Source: Verpa conica
Lineage: Eukaryota; Ascomycota; Pezizomycetes; Pezizales; Morchellaceae
Assembly: GCA_033030425.1 (NCBI GenBank)
Contig: JAUFSD010000009.1
Span: forward strand, 62,001-126,000
DNA: 64,000 nucleotides
Direction: 5' to 3'
Part shown: positions 1 to 11,908 of the stretch, in pieces
Layout of the letters: each line of letters starts with the position of its first letter
Numbering within the stretch: position 1 is the stretch's first letter
Position numbers and translations under genes: made by a program
The notes under the pieces: model-generated
The model's input: the letters and a program-made list of their open reading frames with translations, nothing else
What the model was told of the DNA's origin: nothing
Databases searched by the model: none

Positions 1-2137
1 TCTTAAAAAAACTAAATTTTTTATTATCATCAACCACTCTACTTTCCTAGAATATTTACTATTTACTAGTTGGATACGTTTTCTGGCCCGTTAGCCGAGG
101 GACGTCCCCCCATGCGCAATTACAATGACATACAAGTTTATCTGGCTACCAAAAACACACAAAACATAAAGCCCCCCTCAGATACAATAAGCTATGGTAG
201 AAAGACGCAAAAGGTGGAAAATCAAGGCAGGCCCATACCTCCTAGCTAATTCTGGAGTATAGATGTATATATATATTAATTATGCTATATCTGGTTACCT
301 TACCCCCAATGGGTGAGGAAGTCCCCTTGAAAGGATCCCTCGATAGGCAGAGCTAGAGTCCTGTGAGCGGTATAATATACTTATTATATACATGAATAGT
401 AATTGAGTGATCAAGGTCTTTTTATTTTTATATTATTAGTTATATACGCTATAGATTTATACAACGCTTTATTCCGGGGTAAAGCTAGGACAAAGTGATG
501 GTGATTATGCATAGTGCCCGGTGAGGAGCATTGCCGGCATGAATTAAACATAGTTTATAGGTCCTGCTATTCATAGTAATTTTTGTCCCTATCCCCTTTT
601 CGTATTGAAGGTATACGATAGAGTAGGAAAACTTCAAATTAGACTATAGATAAAAAAATTAAGAAAGTCGATTTATGTCCTGACTAGAGTGTGATTAAAG
701 CGCAAACCCCGTAAAGAAGTGTCAGGAAGGCCCTAATAGGCACTAGGAAGTGCTAAGTGGATGGCTGTGAGCGGCCGGCAGGTATATCAGGAGCATCGCA
801 TTGCCCCATAGCAACGCGCTATCAACCCTTGCTACCCCCAGCATAAGGTACGTTAGATTCTCCAAGAGAAACGTTAAATTTTTGTTAACGGATTCCTTTA
901 TCAAAACTATACATTTATACAGATTGTGTATACTCATACTGCTAGGAATGGGTACGAGAAATTCGGTTATATTATCACGTGTGCGCTTGGTCAGCTGGGA
1001 TTATAAATCTAGTGGATATGTAATATCCTCGTATGGAGGCTTGGCTCCTTACAACACTGAGACATGATTACATGATGAATTATAATTTAAGTGGAGGCTC
1101 TTATAACACATGCCAAGACAGTATGGGTAGCTCAAAGAAAAAACTTATGCCTTACGGTCTATTTAGCTAGTTCTTGGAATTAGTCGACGTTGTGGTAAAT
1201 ATTCCTATAGTATTTAATAGTACCTCTCTGTAAGTTATCTAATACTATAATATTTAAAATTACCTGGTATATAAGTAAATATCGGGCCTTACTATGTCTC
1301 TTGCTATGACAGTCAATTATGACAAGTCTACTAATGGATAGGTTTGCTATTAGCAAATAGACCACCCATTCGTTCTTCTATACCCACTCATGTGTATAGG
1401 AATCCTAGACACTGAACTTGTGTCTACTTTTAGCCCCCTGCATTTGGAAAACAAGGCGCCCCATATCAGATCACGTATTACGTGTCACATTATCTTGTAG
1501 GGTGTAGATAGATGAATATAGCAATGGTCACTATGATATAATTTCGTAGTACGGTGCCAGAAGGCTTAAACCCGAACCAAGTAGCTCCCTTGGTACCAGG
1601 GTTAGGGTTTGGCCTCATTCCTCGAATGTATGAATAGCTGAATGAAATAATCATAAATACATGAAGCCCTTAGGCTATGGTATTCGAGCCCCAAACAGAT
1701 TCAAGATCGAAAAAAAATAATCGGATGTCTATTTATGAGCCAGTCATCATAGTGTAATGTGTCGATGGGGGACCCATCATCCCAGAATAATATAGACTCT
1801 CATATCCATGATAAGGAGATCGTGAATTATTTTCTGTTCTATCAGGTTGCCATGCAATGGTGATTGAATACCGGGCGGCACCTCGTTCTTTTGTGTACGT
1901 TCGGCATGGTTTTAATTACGCAGCACATAAACCCAAAACAAATCAACCCACAAAATCTAAACAAAAAAAGCAAAGCGTCGATTGGGCAGAATTGACTCAG
2001 TTTCTATGGGCTACTCTAGCATTCATGCCACTAGAAGAATCCGGTTTTTTTGTTATAAATTACTTATTATAGGTTTTCTTGGAAATATCAAACCCATTGC
2101 TTACCCCGCGGAACCGGTATCATACTTTTCCATAGAG
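1..2137. other. gene-free stretch
   Basis: I see no convincing gene here. Open frames are short, AT-rich and lack recognisable motifs. A double telomere-like motif (two TTAGGG-type units) lies at 1599-1610. Confidence 0.6.
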
Positions 2138-2149
2138 TTTATATAAAGC
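2138..2149 (+). promoter_or_regulatory. TATA-like box upstream of the carbonic anhydrase-like gene
   Basis: The motif TTTATATAAAGC lies about 110 bp before the start codon at 2256, followed by a pyrimidine-rich stretch (CTTTTTCTTTCC) as is usual near fungal transcription starts. Function is inferred from position. Confidence 0.45.
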
Positions 2150-2255
2150 TTTTTCTTTCCATACTAGCATCAATTTTTGATTCCATCGGCCGAAATCAAC
2201 ACTTAAAAAAACCCACAATAATCTACCAACGGTTCCAAACCCGATTCATATCAAA

Positions 2256-3008
2256 ATGCCAATTGATGATAAGAGTATCGCTGATACCAACTCGAAGTTT
2301 GTATCGACATATAATGCAGAGGATTACCCTTGTGGTAAACCAGGGGAGAAGCTTGCCATCTGTTTATTCCCCTCTCCTATCATTAAGCACCATTCCATTT
2401 ACCTTCTAGTATCGAAGTGCCCTAACCACTGCCTCCGACTGATTAGTGACATGTATGGATACCTGGATCCACGCAAACGAAATGTTTGGTGTCAAACCCG
2501 GTGATGCTCACATTATCCGTAACGCCGGAGCAAGTGCGAAGGAGGGTTTAAGGAGTCTTGTTATTTCCCAGCAGCTTCTGGAAACGAATAGAATTATGTT
2601 AGTTAAGCATACTAGTAAGTTTTCTGTTCTCTATCCTATATAGTGGGTGTGAGTAAATACTACTCTCTATTTTTGTAGGGACAAGGCCTAGAGAATGAGG
2701 GTGGCTAATGTGCTACTAAACGAGGTAGGGTGTGGGATGGCTGGACTTACAAACGAAAGAGTTCATGAAGTTATTAAAAGGAATCTCCATGTACAGACAG
2801 ACATGGACTTCCTACCCTTCGAAGAGTATACATCTCCTAATTATATGTACGGGGGTTTAACCGGCTAATATGAACTAGGTTAAAACAAGCAGTCATAGAT
2901 GATGTCGAGTGGCTGCGGAAGCATGAGCTTATACAAGAGGCCGCTAGAAAGAATATCTCCGGGTATATTATCCACCTTGAGAATGGGATGCTCGAGAAGA
3001 TCCTTTAA
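2256..3008 (+). CDS. beta-carbonic anhydrase-like protein, four exons, 166 aa
   Basis: Exons 2256-2361, 2447-2614, 2729-2825 and 2879-3008 join in frame to 166 aa. Beta-carbonic anhydrases hydrate CO2 to bicarbonate at a zinc site. The family motifs are readable in order: a CMD motif (C38, D40), GDAHIIRNAG, the RSLVISQQLL helix, then KHTRCGM carrying H90 and C93, and DDVEWLRKHELI near the end. The three zinc ligands (C38, H90, C93) are present. The arginine that normally pairs with the aspartate in C-x-D-x-R is tryptophan (W42), and the usual D before CGM is arginine, so catalysis may be altered or lost. Introns are 85, 114 and 53 nt. The second has an alternative acceptor at 2679 that leads to a stop, which might be alternative splicing or decay. 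Start chosen for A at -3. Family sure; activity uncertain. Confidence 0.8.
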
Positions 3009-4484
3009 GCCGTAAGAATATCATGCCCTGGCTTAAGCTCTTTGCTCTATTTATGATAAATTCAAGGTTTTCGCTTTACGCATACTTTCTGGTTTTATTT
3101 GTATGTTTGCATATACGATCACACAATCATAAAACAGCAGTGTGATATGCCTATATTACCATTACCAATCCACATTACGAGTTTGTGAGCTTAATTGTGC
3201 CGTGATTAAATCTAAGAACTATTGCCTTGCAATTATTCAAACAGGCAACATATCTACCAGCGAGACCCTATACTTTCACCTTGTAAATATTACAGTACTC
3301 GTTATAAGCTTCCCCGAATACTAGCAACGCTTAATTGACAGCCACGAGTATATTAATGAGCTATTATGACTAGAAGATTGCCAAATATCTACGTCTCATT
3401 AAATATAGATATCCAAGTATTATAGCTGAGTGAACAATCATAAGCTATACCATACTTGTAGGAGTCCCATGGCAAAATATAGCTAGCCACATATTCTCAC
3501 CTACAAAAGTCATACCAAGGCTGTGGGCGGAAAAGCACATGAACTCCCGTAGTAGTCCTCCGGGTACTGCATAGAAGGCGGCCGATCCGATAAGGGCTAC
3601 GCACGAATTAATCTGTTTGCACGCACTTGTCATTAGCTGAGGCCTCTTCACCCCTAAACATGAGCATTCCAATCATGTTATATTCGACCCACCTTATTGC
3701 GCGTGACACCATATATCTTACCCGAATAAAAGAAAATCCGGTTCGAAGGCGCGCATGATCAGTGATAAGTCACAAAAACTCTTCTGTGTTATTGAACGAT
3801 AATAATAAGACAAGTGTATGTCTCACTATACGTGCTGAATAGGTGTTGAACTATTATCCCGCAGGATATGCGTGCCAGATGTACAACATATGCTGCGCAT
3901 GAGCTGCGCATGAGCTGCCGCATAGATCTCATATTTGTGTATATCATCGATGGACGCAATGGCTCGGAGATACCCCGCATTCTCCAAGCTATGGTGACAC
4001 AATTGCGATGTGTATTATTTTGACATGAAAGTCACACTACCGGAGAAGTCTATTTCACAGTTACAACCGTTACATGTATATCACATAGGCCATGGTCGGT
4101 GAGCATTCTCAAGAGCTTTAGGCTTATAAATTAAATTACGGGCAAATGATGTTGGGCGATGTAGGAGGCTCTGCGGTACCTACGGGATGCGATTACGCCA
4201 CCCGCTTATTCCCGCAGAGCCTCAGCCCACGTGGACTTCGGCCCGCTGCTCGGCCCGCTGCTCGGCCCGCTGCTCAGCCACCTACTGCAGATGATATCTT
4301 GGCAGGGACTAGTGGTATCTGCAGAGCCTCTTTGAGTGGCTCAGCTGCACTGATGAACTCATTTGTTTAACAACTAAAGATAACTATGTAAATAGTACAA
4401 GTAGCTATAGAGTGGTTCAAGTGGTAACATGGCCTCAGTACGGTGGTTAATATGTTTGTACATACATCATGCACTGCCTACTAA
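3009..4484. other. gene-free stretch with small tandem repeats
   Basis: No supported gene. Two short repeats are visible: a doubled GCTGCGCATGA-type unit at about 3893-3921, and three copies of a 12-bp unit CGGCCCGCTGCT at about 4236-4276. An open plus-strand frame over the latter (4146-4370) is an effect of the repeat. Confidence 0.55.
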
Positions 4485-4751
4485 TCATTCCTTTGAGAGA
4501 ACAAAACCATAACAGCCATTACACAACAGGGCATCCCATTGACTATCGCGTGTCGCTACGAGCTTCGCCTTCTTCTCCTTCTTGCAGCGGCTACACTTAA
4601 AGCTTGTCGCCGAGGCTAGTCGATACTGCGTCAATGAACCTCGTGAAGGATATACCTTCACCACCTCGAACGGGGCTGTCGCTGTGTCCTGGACGTGCTG
4701 CTCGGAGGAGCTATTTGAGACATCGTTAACTCGGGACGAGTCCGAAGACAT
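4485..4751 (-). CDS. small protein with paired CxxC motifs, 88 aa
   Basis: Single-exon frame starting at the ATG at 4751; an upstream TTG in the same frame is not a credible start. The first half is Ser-rich and looks disordered. The C-terminal ~40 residues carry FKCSRCKKEKKAKLVA and then LLCNGCYGFVLSKE: two CxxC pairs about 22 residues apart, as in a zinc ribbon or treble-clef finger. Similar short CxxC/CNGCYG proteins are, as far as I recall, frequent and uncharacterised in ascomycetes. A basic stretch between the pairs would suit nucleic-acid binding, but no function is shown. Confidence 0.65.
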   Translation of the reverse strand: MSSDSSRVNDVSNSSSEQHVQDTATAPFEVVKVYPSRGSLTQYRLASATSFKCSRCKKEKKAKLVATRDSQWDALLCNGCYGFVLSKE

Positions 4752-6245
4752 TTCGTAAACCGTATTCAAAAATCACCTATCCATTCAATAAATTCACTTG
4801 AATAACTATACAAATCTCTGCCAGTACGGCACAACATACCAAAGAATAAGTTCGCTATCGGTCCGCGCTAAACCTCTGTTGTCCCCCGTTGTCTGCCTAA
4901 TCTTTCGTCTCCCTAGTCGTAATAGCCAATGGTTCTCCTTATCGAATCAATCGTACCAAGCCAAAACCTTTCTTTTTCTCAGCGGTTAGCTGTTCGTAGG
5001 GTGCCCGTCCGAGTTTGAAGGAGTTGTAAAAATATGTAAGAGACTAAAGGTATATGCGTTCTCCGTCTTCCGTGAGTGTTTGTAAGAGTGATGGTGTTTT
5101 TGTGATAAACAGCGGAGAACACGCCTATATACTCGCTGGTGAGTTAAGTGGGGTAATGTGGAGATACTCTTTGGGAAATGGCTGCCTTATTGATTAGTGA
5201 TTATTCCGGAACCTGCTTATCTCATTTAGGTATTTTTGTCCTCCTATAATACATATACTATACTTTAGGAGCGGCGATGGAACGGGATGCTCCCGCCTAT
5301 CAAGTCTTGATAAAGACCACTCGTAGTATTTTGGAGATCCATAAGTATTTGTGCAGCAGAATCTGGAACTACTTGATGACCCCAGACACGTATAGACAAC
5401 CCTAACCCATGCGTTGGACACGTCTCCCGGGGATTAACACACGAGTACAAGGGGCTCAGCTCCTATATCTGGATTACTACTGGTAGTCGCGAGTTTGTTG
5501 CAAAACATACAATACCCCATCCCTCCCTTCCTACCATCTTCCCCCGGAAAGTGCTGATAATGTATAGGCACTCCTGCAAACGGTATAATCCGACCCCGCG
5601 TCTGTGGAGGGGGGGATACGGATGTGTACGTACGGGGTATTCTTTCTGGATGTACACACTCTGGCGGTGGGAGAGTCGGGGGTGGCTGCTAAGATGGAGA
5701 TAAAGACAGGGGGATATTGATGTCGAAGATGACAAAAGTAGGGCCTGGGTCCTCGCCACTTGCGACCACCATTGTCGGTTGGGCAGGAGTTGTACAGAGT
5801 GGACCCCGAAGAGGGGTATGGTGTCGTGGCTATGTGTCGCATGAGGGATGGTGAGGACTTGTATATGTAACTGGCAATAGGGGGATAAGTGGTTATGTTG
5901 CAGAGCTCTCCTTGTACATTTCTTTTTGGAACATGATATAGTGTGTCGGTGTCTATGCTTGGGGGTTTATGGTGCTAGATTTTTAATATTCTAAATAATC
6001 CAACTTTCGTGTGATGTCGTAGAGATGATTGTATCAGAACCATCACGTGATCAGAAGTAGATGACATTGTATGAGTCACAGATCAGCACTCGCTCGATAT
6101 TTGACAAACTATTGTTTGGCTCATAAAACATCTTGATTGTTGGACCGACTGCAGCTATCTGTGGCCGCGTCTAGTTCCAGGAAGACCTTGTGGTACAATA
6201 ACGCATGTACGGAGGAAAACATGCTACATACATGTATATAAAACT
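4752..6245. other. gene-free stretch
   Basis: The minus strand at 5194-5842 holds several overlapping open frames in a GC-richer segment, but none shows a family motif, clear splice signals or a good start. Twin copies of a CATGTATATAAAACT motif at about 6231 and 6264 flank the next start codon and may be TATA elements. Confidence 0.5.
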
Positions 6246-7469
6246 ATGAATAATCATCATCATCATGTATATAAAACTCTGCCCCCCATTGCCTTAGCGT
6301 GCCCCACAATACTCAACATTGTACATGCCAACATAGACATGATGACGATGTCACTCTACAGATATGACGTAAAAGCTACAATGCCCGTGGGTAAAAATCT
6401 CTTTAAAAACACCACAACTTCAGCCAGATTACATCTCATGCACAACAGTGTCAGCTCATCCCCACAAAAAGATCCAATGGACACTCCCTCCGTAGTAGCA
6501 GCCTCATTAACCCCCATTTCCGTATGGAATATTATATTGGCCCTCCTCACATTCTCTGTCGCATGCACCATCCACCCCCTTGGCTCCACTATCCAATCAG
6601 CTCCTATGGTGGCGTTCTACCGCACCGTACACCTTCTGTACGATGTCATCAAGTGCAGTAGGAACACTAGCCTCCGATGTGCAATTGAGCGAGTAGTAAG
6701 GGAGAGGCTCGCCGATAATACCCACTCTACCAATCTTGACCCGAAGCAATTTTCACCTAGGATATTACTTAGCCTTCCTCGACGCACCATTATCTCGGGG
6801 CTCTGTATTCTGCAGTACACAAAGCTATGTGGCTACCATGGAATCCCGACTCTATTCTTCGTTTGCACAATACTATTCATCTCTTGGGTCGTAATGGAGT
6901 TCCTCTATCTCGCCGGTACCTACCGGTCTAATAACTACAACACCTACACCACTCCCGCACCCAGACATGCATCTAGTGAAATGGAGGTGATTCTTCTGAA
7001 TCTACAGTTTCTTATTCTTGTCCTCGCTGCAGTCATCATGGGTGCTCAAATTGTGATATCCGGCAAATCTGTGTTATTCTGGTTTCTGTGGTTCTCCTAT
7101 GATCTTCCAGCGTCGCTGTTTGTCCCCCGGATGGCACATTGGGGGCTCTTGTTAAGGGGCTGGCTCAGTATCACTTCAAGGCAAAGTTCATGGGAGCTGT
7201 GCGCGTCATTCCCGATTTTTGCTTTTTTGTATTTACCTGGATGCTTTTTTATCTTCTTACTAATCCCTATCTGGGGATACCTGTTTGGTGTAATACTGCC
7301 ATTTATTTCTATTGGGGTGGGGGTGTGTGTTGTGATCTGGATATCTAATAATTTGAAGAGAATGGCTGTATTGAGGGGGGCTGTGGCTTTGATTATGGGA
7401 TTCTGGTGTGTGTTTGGGTACAATTGTGAGGGAACGAGGAAAGAGTGGTGGGTGAAGGGTTTGCCTTAA
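6246..7469 (+). CDS. multi-span membrane protein, uncharacterised (407 aa or about 330 aa)
   Basis: Uninterrupted frame. From about residue 78 onward it contains roughly seven hydrophobic segments (for example WNIILALLTFSVA, LFFVCTILFISWVVMEFLYL, LNLQFLILVLAAVIMG, FLYLPGCFFIFLLIPIWGYL, GVILPFISIGVGVCVVIWI), typical of a fungal integral membrane protein. I do not recognise the family. The first 77 residues are low-complexity (His run), and TATA-like copies lie immediately before and just inside the frame, so the ATG at 6477 (MDTPSVVA, G at +4) is a likelier start. The C-terminus ends in a short Trp-rich tail (KEWWVKGLP). Confidence 0.65.
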   Translation: MNNHHHHVYKTLPPIALACPTILNIVHANIDMMTMSLYRYDVKATMPVGKNLFKNTTTSARLHLMHNSVSSSPQKDPMDTPSVVAASLTPISVWNIILALLTFSVACTIHPLGSTIQSAPMVAFYRTVHLLYDVIKCSRNTSLRCAIERVVRERLADNTHSTNLDPKQFSPRILLSLPRRTIISGLCILQYTKLCGYHGIPTLFFVCTILFISWVVMEFLYLAGTYRSNNYNTYTTPAPRHASSEMEVILLNLQFLILVLAAVIMGAQIVISGKSVLFWFLWFSYDLPASLFVPRMAHWGLLLRGWLSITSRQSSWELCASFPIFAFLYLPGCFFIFLLIPIWGYLFGVILPFISIGVGVCVVIWISNNLKRMAVLRGAVALIMGFWCVFGYNCEGTRKEWWVKGLP

Positions 7470-8611
7470 GGAATAAGGTGCCGGATTAGTAGTAATATTT
7501 CATCAAAGACTAACGAAGAGAGTCAATAGCATGATTAGTGTAGTTGCTGATACTCATCTATTACTGTATCGTTTGCCTGCTTGAGGTATTATCACATTCC
7601 ATCAAGAAACCCAACCAGATTTTGTCAGCCCAGCTATGGTTTGTGGGTTAACAAGTAAAGTTGGGTGTTGTCTTTGCCTTGCTTGTTTTTTAGGTTACAT
7701 CCAGTGTCTAGCGGCAGATGGAACCACTATAACCTGGACGGAGAGGTGGCGGCAAGAGGGTCCTCTCTAGATCCCAAAATATTCTATCAGGAGAAAAGTG
7801 TTTGTCCCGCGCGCAATACTTGCCTCACCATTTTCTTTTCTTTTTTTGAATAATAATTAGGCAGTTATCATCAGGAAGGGGATATCTAGAGTCGTCTATC
7901 TTCTTGGGAGCTCTTTTAGAGGTCCTGTTAATAACTAATATATAGAATCTATGTAGTGTAGTAGATAAATCATCGCTTAGTTATGGGTAGCTATAGGGGT
8001 AGAATGTACAACCTAAGTAGTACGGCAGTTACTATAAAGGTATTTAAAGCACAATATATTGATCATTTAATATACAACGCACTAAATAAATTATGTCTTT
8101 GTGGTTATGGAGTACTAGATCCAGTTATAAGGCAGTAGTTACGCTCTAAGTACGGTGATTACTTCTATGAGAGGGAGAATATGACTAAGGACAGGGTATG
8201 GAATAAATTTCTTGGTGGGGCTAGATAAGTGACCTATGGGCATCTAAGATAGAGCATTATCCTTGCGAGAATAGAGATTGTACGTTCATGGTACAATCCC
8301 GGAACATAAATGATGAGTGGTAACAAAAAACACATTTAAAATTGCTAAAAACAGCCATCTACAAAATTATACCACGAACACAATTAAGGTCACATCTACA
8401 CTAAATATCAGTTCAATTTTGTATAAAATACATCATATATTTGAAAACAGTTACTCATGTTTTGTGTTGCTGGCATAAATTAGGATTAGGCGATCTGAAA
8501 AACTAGAGAATCACCATATAACAGGAGTTATAGGTTTTCATGTTACATTACCCATAGATTAAGAATAGGTTTTGGTGATTTGGAGGCTCGATCTAGTGTA
8601 GGAGGTAGTAT
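7470..8611. other. gene-free stretch
   Basis: AT-rich with no supported gene. Open frames are below 65 codons and without motifs. Confidence 0.55.
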
Positions 8612-8998
8612 TTGAACACCCACAGGGGAGGTCGTACGACAGTCCTTGGGGGGTATTCTCATGGTGCTGCTACGGTATATTATGTACTAGAGAACCGATA
8701 TACGCGTTATGCTATCTATGACCGCCAGGCGAGAGCCACCATATCGGTCATATGCTGCCACAAAATAACTATTCACGCGGTATCCGAAGCCTTGCGTCTC
8801 GCTTCATACCTTTGTCAACAGCAAATCCAGCCTTCCTCGCCTAGCTAGAAGTTTCAGTGCCTTACTATGCAGGCGCCTACATGTCACATATTTTTGGGGG
8901 AGACAGCGGCAGTATACAGACTGGATACCAATTCTCTAGAAATGTAGCCATGGATCACTTCCACTGGGACCACACTATCCCAACCTCTTCGCAAGTAT
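8612..8998 (+). pseudogene. possible decayed alpha/beta-hydrolase-like fragment
   Basis: The first part reads TTVLGGYSHGAATVYYVLEN, containing G-Y-S-H-G, a match to the GxSxG nucleophile elbow of serine hydrolases. Further on, in another frame (about 8892-8995), the reading SIQTGYQFSRNVAMDHFHW continues to an Asp-His-Thr, which could correspond to a C-terminal His region. No continuous frame, clear splice joints or start connect the two parts, so I read this as a relic or a poorly resolved exon pair. The link to hydrolases rests on the one motif. Confidence 0.3.
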
Positions 8999-9172
8999 GT
9001 TTTTCACATTTTTAACTCAACTGATCACATTTAGCTTCCCATATAAAAAGAAATGATAATATTGTTTATGCTACAACAAGTATTTAGCTACTTAATGTAT
9101 TGATCCAAAGCACACCTAGCCGTTTCAAGTAGAGACCTCAACCCCTAGCCGGTGTACACCTGATGAAGTATC

Positions 9173-11908
9173 TCACTCATCTTCGGAGAACTTCCCCATC
9201 ACACCCGTCAGCTACATTATGCTTCGCTCGTGGATAATAGGTACTTACCCCTCCAGCAAAAGTTGACGTTTCCGTATACTTCTTCAAGGTCACCGTGCTC
9301 TTCTCCTCTTCGCTTCTGTACTCAATTACCTTCCGGTTTCCTGCCTCGATCGCCTTTTCAAGTGGTGCCTCGACCGCCTTCTTCTGCTCCGGTAGCAACT
9401 CGGGAAGGTATTTCGTCTCTCCTGCGATCCTCTCTACGCGCTTGTCCAGCTGGCCCATAATCTCTTTTTGTTTCTTGTGGGGAGGTCAGTTACACGTTCG
9501 AGGAAGTGTGAGGTTCTAGGCGTACCTTTTCGACCCTCGTCTTAACTTCCTGCTCGATGGTATCCGTATATTCATTCAGTTCTGCATTCTTAGCCACTAG
9601 GGCTGCTGAACGCTCCTGATCCGACATGTTGTTCTTAGTACACTTGCTCAGCTCGATACACATGTCGATACCCTTGGTGATGTATGTTTTTGAGACATCC
9701 ACATACACGTCCGAGACATCCCCCACAAGTGAGAAGTAACATCGAACCATCAGGCACGAGGTATAGATGTTCTTTTCAAGATCAGTAACAGTTCCGAGAG
9801 CAAGAGAGCTACACCTACCTTTTTCTGGTATTCCATCAAGCTCACCCCACCCAGAATCTTTTTCTTCGCAACTTCGATCTCTCTGCGGAAATCATTTACG
9901 TGACTCTTGATAACAATCTCAACCATATTGGATATCGCGCTGAAAAACCTGACTAGCTTCTGAATCTCACCCTTGAGAGCACCAAGGAGGTTTATACACT
10001 CATTTAGAATGCTCATGACCTCCTTCAACGTCGCACCTTGCAAGCCTAGCTTCGCGAGCTGACCGCGGATTTTACCAAGGGTCTGCTGAACCTTGACAAA
10101 CTCTTTGTTTGCCTCCATGTAGTTCTTCTGCGTGTCAAGGTAGGTCTTTTGTGTGACTTTAAGGTTTTCAGCCGCAGCTGCAAGGATGGAGCTACCTGTA
10201 AAGTACCCGTATGTGTTAGTAAACCACTCTGCTTGGAATGTGCGGGTAGGAACATACCACCGGTTTCCTTGGACTGATCTGATGGAGGAGTTCCTAGAAC
10301 GCCAGGCTGTATGACTGCCGTCAGCAGGGAACACGGGAGCAATGGGAGCGGGGAGCATACGGTAATAGGCGTATTTCCAGGTAAAGATATACTCGTAACC
10401 TTGAGAGATAGCACCTGCGTCTTGATTTCCAGAGCTTTATTTTGCCACCCACGTGTAGTTTCCTCTGAAGCCGGCTCGGAGCCAACTTTTTTCTCGTTAG
10501 CAATGGCGGTAGTGATTTCCTGGATAATCTGTTTCCGACTACCTATCAGTAATTTTCCAACCAGGGGGTAAAAGAGCTCTGGCTACCTTTAATCCATCGT
10601 TAATACATTGCTTCAGCGTAGTACTCGGCAATGCCGTCGTGAACTTTGTGTTCTCGAGCTGTATTCCTAGTGATCCTTGAAGGGAGCTGAGGCCTTGGCC
10701 CCCATTCTCTTTCAAGGCAGTCCAGTTGATCCCACTCTTCTCCCCGCTGCTTAGCAGACTATGAAGTTTGGTAAGGTAGATGTTCACCATCTCGGCAGCG
10801 GCATATGCAGGGTCCTTCGGCTCTTGTGGCGCGTCTGGTAGGTTCCTGTATCCTCCCCGTTGGCCACCTTTGTCCCCACCTGAAAGCTGATCCTTGAGAT
10901 AATTTATCGGGTCCGTCATTTTGTTCATCATCTGACTGAGTCCTGTAGTGACTGTCTTTGACAAACCCTCCACTACCGTAAACCCTAAACTCTCCCAGGC
11001 TACATGCTTGTTAGCTCCCGCCTTCACGCCAACACTAGGAGGAACTCACGTCCTGGGATCTGGTCTGCGGCTTTCTTATACTCTTCCTCTCTCTTCTTCA
11101 TTGATTCCTTCATAGTCTCCGCAGCTTCCTTCGCGGTTTTTTCTGCCTGTAATGTACCCTCTAGGCGTGCTTTCTGCTCAGCAAGCATCCTAGCATTCTC
11201 TTCAGCCATGTCAACGGTTTTATCATTCCTTGAAATCGTCACTTGATGTAGCTCCGATACAAGATCGAGCCACCCATCGAATGCTTTCTCAACATCCTTC
11301 GCCCACTGAAGGCAATTGTCACTGGAGTCTTTAAGGAAGTCTAGCTTGCTGACTAGATCTTCAGATGTATCCGGGAGGTGGGCGATATCTTCAATAATTT
11401 TGTTAACCTATTCACTTGAGGGTTAGTACTAATACGGAAACAGCAGTGGGAGGTGGGAACAAACGGTTCTGTTCATGGGGCCACAGGTTTCCGAAATGAG
11501 GGCCATGTTCTTTTCAGCGAGAATGAAGACTTTAGTGCCAGTATCAGAAACTTGAACCAGGCATGGTCTCAGGTAGTCATAACTAGAACCCACCAAACGA
11601 GTTAGTCTACATAGAGTTACTGTAAAACGAATACTATACTGGTAGTGGCAGGGTGTGGTATACCGTAGCTTGATAAATTTGTGTCCAGGTGGCAACCCTT
11701 CTGTAAGAGAGATTGCGGTTGCGGTAGAGGATGAAGCAACATAGCAAGAGCCCATGAGCGAGAGTGAGACTGGAGCGGCAGAGAGCAACTCGGACCAATT
11801 GTACTTGTAGATTAGAGATTTTCTGACATCACCCATGAAATCCACCGCCATTTGACGGTTGAGTTTCGCGAGCTCCTCGCTGGTATTTGCTCGAATAGCG
11901 ACTTCCAT
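9173..11908 (-). CDS. large helical coiled-coil protein, nine exons, 752 aa
   Basis: Exons (5' to 3'): 11908-11664, 11582-11465, 11407-11050, 10999-10587, 10528-10258, 10195-9819, 9771-9526, 9461-9249 and 9190-9173. All joints keep frame and total 753 codons with the stop. Introns are 81, 57, 50, 58, 62, 47, 64 and 58 nt, several with CTAAC/CTGAC branch sites. The start has G at -3 and +4. After an N-terminal globular-looking part, most of the protein is charged amphipathic helix (around residues 120-240 and 470-740), with less polar helices between (LVRFFSAISNMVEIVI). It ends in FSEDE. The plan, long helices with hydrophobic patches, recalls helical-bundle membrane-active proteins such as alpha-pore-formers, but this is a shape resemblance only. 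A segment near residues 540-620 resembles part of the gene at 14971-16288. Function unknown. Confidence 0.8.

Noticed and set aside
4146..4370. Plus-strand frame with RPAARPAA repeats
   Set aside because: Produced by a three-unit 12-bp tandem repeat; no other coding evidence.
5463..5842. Overlapping minus-strand frames of about 100 codons
   Set aside because: Pro/Ser/Arg-rich translations in two frames with no motif; typical of GC-rich non-coding DNA.
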